Assembly: GCA_964036195.1 (NCBI GenBank)
Contig: OZ038451.1
Coordinates: forward strand, 23,143,927-23,207,926
Source of the DNA: Sphaerolaimus hirsutus
Taxonomy: Eukaryota; Nematoda; Chromadorea; Monhysterida; Sphaerolaimidae
Direction of reading: 5' to 3'
Length of the DNA stretch: 64,000 nt
Of this stretch, positions 58,728 through 64,000 are shown piece by piece. The notes below the pieces were generated by a model. It had not been told where the DNA came from and ran no database searches. It was given only the letters and a program-made list of their open reading frames with translations. Each line of letters begins with the position of its first letter. Position 1 is the first letter of the stretch. A program made the translations under genes and the position numbers.

Positions 58728-61700
58728 TCAAACTACTGCCGCGGCGAACATTGAGCCGCGGCGGTCGGACGGCGCGACCGCGTGCCACAATCGTTCCTCA
58801 ACTTTGTGGCTCAGTGTGTTTTTCTTGCAGCCGGCCGTTTGCTTGGCGGCTCCTGAGTGTAAATTGTGTTGACGGTTGATTGTGTTGACGGTTGAAATTG
58901 TGTCGGCGCTGTTTTAGTGGTCTGATTGGAGGCTATTTTTACAGGGAACGTTACCGTATTTTGATGAATGTAGACACGTGAAGAAAATGTGCATCGGATA
59001 CAAACATAATGGCTGCGCACACTGGTGTACCATCGAAATTTGGAACACTCCAATCCGTTTTGAACACTTGAGTTTACCAGAATGAATCGTTTGATCATCA
59101 TCAACAGTAGTTGACCGACTCTTCATTCTGGTGAACTCAAATGTGTTGCCGGGTAAACTCAAGTTTCCCAATTTTCGCTAGTGTTCTAGTTTGCCGTGCT
59201 TTGTTATGGCGACCGGAAAAACCCAAGAAAAAAATTGGGTTTTTTTTCTGTTTCCCACCCTTTCACTCGACTCACCCGGACTGCGTGCCCTCTGCTTGGG
59301 CAGGTAGAGCCTGTCGGCGGTCTTCTGCTGGTGCAGATCGCTCGGGACTTCGCGATTGGCGGCGGCGTGGATGCACGGCTCCGACGCGGCGCGTTTATCG
59401 TGCGCACCTTCGGCGTCCTTGTCGCTGCCCTGTTCGACGCAGGACGACCGTTTGGTAGCTGCTACTGTGCTGCAGTCGCAGGTGTTGCGCTCTGATGGAG
59501 CTGTCGTCACCACGGCTGGCACGTTGCCGTACTCGTACTGGGTGGGGGAGTGCTTGGACAATTCACGTGTTGGGTTCTCAGGTGAATTCAGATGTGGAAC
59601 TGGTTTCGCACCACTGAAAGTGTCATGTCAAGTGTAAAATGTCAGACAAAATGTGTCAAATTCGGGTAACGTGTTTTACTAAGCTTTTTACATTTTGCAT
59701 GTCACTCGACGAACTTAATGGACCGGTCACTTGTCAACTGACAATAAAATTGATTTTCTCATCAATTATTTTACAAAATCCGTCTTGACATGTTTTCTTC
59801 CCAGTCATAAATTCTTATCACATAAAACATCACATTTGAAGCCAGTTGACACGGCGCAGAATTGCTTCCAGATTGTCATTAAGTTGTCAATACGGTCTCA
59901 AAATTGTCAAAATATTGCATGTGAACGAATACCCACAGGTTCGCGCAGCATGATGGAATTGTTGCCCCTGTGCACCTTCCTGTCGACGGTGTTCACCACC
60001 AGCACCAAGATGACCGTGCCGACTGCAGCCACACAGCAGGCGAAAATTACGACCGACGCGCAAACGACACCATTGACTGCGGCGTCAGTGCCGCCGATGC
60101 TTTTCACGTGATTCTCGTCTGGGTGTTAGGGTGATATTTACACTTCGGCGAAAAATATAGGTGAAACGTAAAATACAAAGTCACCGATTTTTTTTCTTTT
60201 TTTCGAGTTTTTTATTCGAAATTCGTGTTAAAAATTCAATTTCTCGCAAAAATTTATCATGTGCGGGATATTATTTTCTAATTTGAATGAAACGTTTTGA
60301 TGAAAAATGGACCGACGTAAAATTAACTTTACGTTGACACATTTTCCGCAGACGATTGCGTAAAAAGGTGCTGCACAAACCGGAACGAAAAATTCCGACG
60401 CAAAACTTCACTCACATTTGACTATCTTTTTAATTATGGCCTCCATGCTCCTAATCATTGCAGTGATTCGTTCCCGCTGCCAACGTTGATCAATATCATC
60501 CGTGGATTGTGCATCTGAAAACATGTTGCGCATCGAGCTAAGGCCAATGTCGTTGGCTATTGGCAACCTGCCAGCTGTGTCTATTCGCTCCAACAACGAA
60601 GTCCAGTGGAGGGGGCGCTGTTCTGTTGGGCCATACAGGACTAAGCCTGAGGGTGGGTGGTAAAATGCTTGCATTATTTGGTTGATACTATTAGGTATTC
60701 TAGTGTGTTAGCCCAGCGGCCATTTCCAAACTGTGACAAATTGCACAATGTGACAAATGTGACAAATTGCAGATGATGTTTTAAAGAACCTTACCGTAGC
60801 TGGAATCTGGAACTAATTAATATAAAGATACCAGCGGAGTAGAGATCGGTTGGAATTTGTCTAGTCATTTGTCAACGGACTGAAATCCAGGGTCCAGTCC
60901 CGCAAGTTTGACAGGTTAAGAGTGGAAAGTCAAGATGCAAGTAAAATGACAAAATATGAGTAAACAGTAAAGTAAAATGAAAAGTGACAAGTTAAAAGTC
61001 AAGAGTGAAATTAAGTGACAAGTTAAAAGTCAAGAGTCAAATGACAAGTTACAAGTGAAAAGTTAAGTCACTTTCACAGATTTTTACCTGTCACGTGTCA
61101 TTTAACTTGATTTAAGTCAAGTGTAATGAAAGTGACTTAACTTTTCACGTGTAACTTGTCATTTGACTTGACACTTCACTTTTAACTGGTCACTTGTCAA
61201 TTTACTTGTCTCTTGACTTGACTCTTGACTTTTAACTTCTCACTTGTCATTTTACTTTACTCTAAACTTATCTTTTGTCATTTTACTTAACTCATGACTT
61301 TTGACTTTTCACTTGTCAACTTACGGGACTGGCCCCAGGGCAATGCAAATGAACTTACCGAAAAGATAGTTAATGCGAATGGCATCTTGCATGGCACTCC
61401 TGTACAGCTGGGGGCAGTCCCAAGCCCTGTAAAGTGTAAAGTAAAGTGTCAAATGTAAAGTCAAATGCAAAGTAAAGTGTCAATCAAAACAAAAAAGAAA
61501 ATATTTTTTTACTGAATGTTGAATGACAATTGTCAGTTTACTTTGCATTTGACTTTACATTTGACACTTTGCTTTACACTTTACAGGGCTTGGGATTGGC
61601 ACCTGATCGTTTCTGGTAGTGCACTCTTCAGTGAAATCATCCTGATGCAGCGACAATTCACTCAAGGCAGTCGCCGGCCAAACGTCACTGAAAGTGTCAC

Positions 61701-63167
61701 ATGGCACTTGTCGGCACTTGGAACACCGTGTATTTATGCATTGTTGTTAAAACGTATTTACGTTTACTCGATAAGTACGGATACTCGAGTACTGCGTAAA
61801 TACGTTTACCTTTCCTCCCGACAAAAATACCGGTACTCACTTACTCGTCCACCTTTTGAAAGTACGCGAGTACCGAAAACGTGTTTTAACTGGACATATA
61901 GAGTGACAAACATGAGATTATATTTCCCCCAAAATACGTATCTGGAGAAAAAACACACACACACATTTGATTTGAGTAAAAATTTAAAAAATACTGACTG
62001 TTACGTTTTCAGCTAGAGAAAATACTCACTTTTACGTTTTCTGCGAGAAAAAATACCCGCTTTTACGTTTTTGATGAGAAAAAATACCCGCTTTTATGTT
62101 TTCTCAGGAAAAAAGTATTTTACTCACGTTTTACGCAGTGTAAAAGTAAAAAAAAATACTTTATGTTTACGTTTACTTTGAAAAAAGTTCAGTACTTTTC
62201 ACAACTCTGTATTTATGTCATTCTAAATCCTAACAACACAAATAATTTTCCTAACCTCATAAAACTTTGACAATCGCCATCCGTTGTTGTGTGCCATAGA
62301 TTTTCTTTTAAACATAGTTTTCTGGTGAATTCGCTGTGGCCTTCCAATGTGCAAGATGCGTAGATTTCCTCGTGCGGATCTTTCAATTTGGTACTGTTCC
62401 TGCGACATGGACATTTTCATCAGTGAAGTTTAGCTGTGAAATATCTATGAAATATTTATGCTCCCTACCCTGTGCATATTTACAGTGCGGTCGCTTCAAA
62501 ATGACTCAGAAAAAGAACACATTGGTGAAAGACATTTTAGATATAAGCATTATCCAAAAGGTTTTGAAAAATTCTCCATTCTCCTATTCGGTGTGTATAT
62601 TATTGATCCATCATTTACCTTTGGCACACTGCCAACATCTGGCGGACCAACAGCGCCCTGACAGCAACATCATTCTTGGACAGCCTCCCAATTATTTGAT
62701 CGTTGGAATCGTAATTTTCATTCCACCTATCCCCACCTAATTCAGACAATATGTGCCACTGCCAAAAAAGCACCAAAATTCCACAGAAACTGGCAGTAGC
62801 CAGGAGGCGCTCCCAAACCGTGCAAAATGTCCTGTAACATGACAAAATGTTATGCAGGGTCATGACAAATGTTATGCAGTGTCATGACAAATGTTATGCA
62901 GGGTCATGACAAATGTTATGTTACATGACAAGTGTCAAAAGTCATGTAATGTCAGAAAATGGCAAAGAAACTATTGTCATTTTACAGGGAATTTTACATG
63001 GCTTTTGACACCTTGAATGACATTTGACATTTTACAGGGCATTTTACAGGGTCTGGGAGTGGCACCAGGAAGGCCAGCCATACTGGCAACATCCAATAAA
63101 TTTTATGGTGGACAACTTTTGTGGGTTGAGGTAGCGCTTGATAGGATGGTGAAGTGTTGCAATTCAT
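58728..63167 (-). CDS. unrecognised single-pass (type I) membrane protein, 9 exons
   Basis: Minus exons with agreeing phases: 63066-63167 (start ATG at 63167 or 63092), 62619-62758, 62256-62399, 61603-61687, 61359-61407, 60416-60646, 59937-60118, 59276-59537, 58728-58852; about 439 residues (414 from the second ATG). The N-terminus has a hydrophobic signal (MLPVWLAFLWHILS). The extracellular part has a Cys cluster (ASCTLEGHSEF, RKLCLKENLWHTTTDGDC) reminiscent of a hormone-receptor-type Cys module, then a helical, charged region (DQLYRSAMQDAIRINYLFG, RWQRERITAMIRSMEAIIKK). One membrane segment follows (GVVCASVVIFACCVAAVGTV, ILVLVVN) and a cytoplasmic tail of about 145 residues rich in Ser, Lys and Arg with YEYGNVP. 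Role unknown; receptor or adhesion protein is possible. Intron 4 is exactly introner copy L. Confidence 0.8.
59040..59168. repeat. GAGTTTACC fold-back element, clearest copy
   Basis: CGTTTTGAACACTTGAGTTT, ACCAGAATGAA at the left and TTCATTCTGGTGAACTCAAA, TGTG at the right, around CAACAGTAGTTGACC. It defines the dispersed family. It lies in the last intron of the membrane-protein gene. Confidence 0.75.
59611..59735. mobile_element. introner-like element, copy O (remnant)
   Basis: GAAAGTGTCATGTCAAGTGT, AAAATGTCAGACAAAATG and, inverted, TTTTACATTTTGCATGTCA show the family words, but both ends are degraded. In intron 59538-59936. Confidence 0.5.
60887..61339. mobile_element. introner-like element, copy M (expanded, 453 bp)
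   Basis: Ends CCAGGGTCCAGTCCCGCAAG and CTTACGGGACTGGCCCCAGG are inverted. The arms are many tandem variants of AAGTGACAAGTTAAAAGTCA on one side and TGACTTTTAACTTGTCACTT on the other, so the arms have grown by short-repeat expansion. In intron 60647-61358. Confidence 0.75.
61408..61602 (-). mobile_element. introner, copy L: the element is exactly the intron
   Basis: On the minus strand, exon 61603-61687 ends GATCAG and the element begins GTGCCAATCCCAAGCCCTG; it ends AGGGCTTGGGACTGCCCCCAG immediately before exon 61359-61407, CTGTACAGG. The exons join in phase 0 (TTRNDQ|LYRSAM). The arms are GTAAAGTGTAAAGTAAAG-type inverted repeats. It is the second element in the window that equals an intron, in a different gene from copy C. 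Confidence 0.92.
61739..62209. mobile_element. hAT-like MITE, copy 4, with exact 8-bp target duplication
   Basis: CATTGTTGTTAAAACG and CTTTTCACAACTCTG ends flanked by TATTTATG on both sides (61731-61738 and 62210-62217). Body with TTTACTCGATAAGTACGG, GAGTACTGCGTAAATACG and repeated AAAAATACCCGCTTTTACG. In intron 61688-62255. Confidence 0.9.
62803..63065 (-). mobile_element. introner-like element, copy N: supplies the donor of intron 1
   Basis: On the minus strand exon 1 ends TTCCTG and the element begins GTGCCACTCCCAGACCCTG, so the 5' splice site is its first base pair. The other end (GTTTGGGAGCGCCTCC) lies 44 bases before the acceptor used (TTTTTTGGCAG at 62759). It contains three tandem copies of CATGACAAATGTTATGCAG on one arm. 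Confidence 0.8.
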
Positions 63168-63543
63168 TGGGAGAAATTTTTGCCGCGACAAACCGTTTTA
63201 ATAGTTAGAGGGAACTGTTGTTGTTGTTGTTCCTGAAACTAAATACGACATGGATATTTCCGGAAAAAGTGAACGCAGGCATAACGAACCGTCTACTTAC
63301 ATTCGTGTTACTTTCATTACATAAGCGAAACTCTAATTTTCTAAGCACTAATTTCTGACGAGACGCTTTCAGTTTGGCTTCAGTTTTGTACAGTTATATG
63401 TGTCTTAATTAATCTCTTCAGACTGTACCGTTAAATGCTGATTATGGACCCCCACCCATACGCACCTATGTTATGCTACGTTTGTTGAATGAGCTTACAA
63501 CAAAAGTATTTATGTTAAATACCTAAACTAGTACTTAGCTACA

Positions 63544-63645
63544 GTAACCTGTAAAATTTAATATGTCATGCACAACATCAAAAGTCATTAATAATTGTAG
63601 TAGTTGATTGAATTTTGATACTTTGCATGATATTTTGCTGTATAT
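63544..63645. mobile_element. introner-like element, copy P (remnant)
   Basis: CCTGTAAAATTTAATATGTC, CATGCACAACATCAAAAGTC and, inverted, TTTGATACTTTGCATGATAT match family arm words. Ends are lost. Upstream of exon 1 of the membrane-protein gene. Confidence 0.5.
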
Positions 63646-64000
63646 GCATGTGTAGTATTTGATTGAATGATTAAATATTAATATTAATATTTACAATATT
63701 AATATTGTAGTAATTCAATCAAATACTACACATGGCATGGCAGTTAACTGCGCGCGTTAACTCAATTCCAGTCGCAGTCGCTATTAAATCCGAGTAACAT
63801 ACCTAAAGCTGTCTTGAAGGTTGGGGGGAGTTATTTGCATTTTACAGTAGTCAGATTGGACAGAAATGATCATTAGCGGCACGTGTTATGATTGGGTACA
63901 GTAAAAACAGTCCCCCACGCAAACAAAGCTGAAAAACTTGTTTCGAGAGAGTGCAGTGAGCTGGAAAAGACTGCTATTTTTATCAATACCGTATTTCCTC
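63645..64000. other. window end without a recognised gene
   Basis: Contains an AT-rich palindrome (TAATATTAATATTTACAATA, near 63675, with GTAGTATTTGATTGAA and TTCAATCAAATACTAC arms) and ends with ACCGTATTTCCTC, the start of another ACCGTATTTCCTCG family repeat cut by the window edge. No coding exon is seen. Confidence 0.5.

Noticed and set aside
61516..62016. 166-codon plus-strand open frame
   Set aside because: It spans an introner, an antisense exon and a hAT-like MITE, so it cannot be one gene.
58728..63167. Adhesion GPCR identity for the membrane protein
   Set aside because: The Cys module recalls a hormone-receptor domain, but only one membrane segment follows and no GPS-type cleavage motif is seen.
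1..64000. tRNA or rRNA genes
   Set aside because: No cloverleaf with A/B boxes and no rRNA-like conserved stretch was noticed on either strand; a covariance-model scan would be needed to exclude diverged ones.

Overview
The window is animal nuclear DNA. Genes are split by many short GT-AG introns, the proteins are metazoan families (a Brat/NCL-1-type NHL protein, PHLPP, UBE2K, SRD5A3), and the non-coding space is crowded with fold-back and MITE-like repeats, an LTR retrotransposon and a satellite array. I see no bacterial features and no tRNA or rRNA gene. I cannot name the species; an invertebrate with introner-type elements fits best (inference).

Layout: 249-4661 (+) holds the last ten recognisable coding exons of a Brat/NCL-1-like NHL-repeat protein. 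4.7-10.3 kb is non-coding, AT-rich and repeat-bearing. 10296-22645 (-) is a nearly complete PHLPP phosphatase gene with 23 exons whose phases all agree (RA-like, PH-like, leucine-rich repeats, PP2C, tail); one or two further N-terminal exons probably lie at 22.8-23.5 kb. 23.5-29 kb has no recognised gene. 29082-37914 (-) is a Ty3/gypsy-type LTR retrotransposon with its 3' LTR, running into a 200-N gap at 37915-38114. 38115-43500 is a satellite of about 167-bp monomers in two subfamilies, with an orientation switch near 38680. 44831-46468 (+) holds the last two coding exons of UBE2K. 46.5-53.5 kb is repeat-rich non-coding DNA. 53568-56840 (+) is a complete five-exon SRD5A3 (polyprenal/polyprenol reductase) gene. 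58728-63167 (-) is a nine-exon gene for an unrecognised single-pass membrane protein, convergent with SRD5A3.

The most striking signal is a family of roughly 190-bp inverted-repeat elements (about 16 copies) found almost only in introns. One end reads GGTGCCAGTCCCAG and the other CTGGGACTGCCCCCAG. In two different genes the element is exactly the intron: its first bases are the 5' splice site, its last bases are the 3' splice site, and the flanking exons join in frame (14927-15118 in PHLPP; 61408-61602 in the membrane-protein gene). Most other copies lie inside introns with the GGTGCC end towards the 5' side of the host transcript, on both strands. This is the signature of introners, intron-generating DNA transposon derivatives.

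Several other repeat families can be defined here: a hAT-like MITE with three exact 8-bp target duplications, a second hAT-like element with an exact 8-bp duplication, a family beginning ACCGTATTTCCTCG with runs of C or G, and several long fold-back elements. The genes are functionally unrelated to each other; no operon logic applies.
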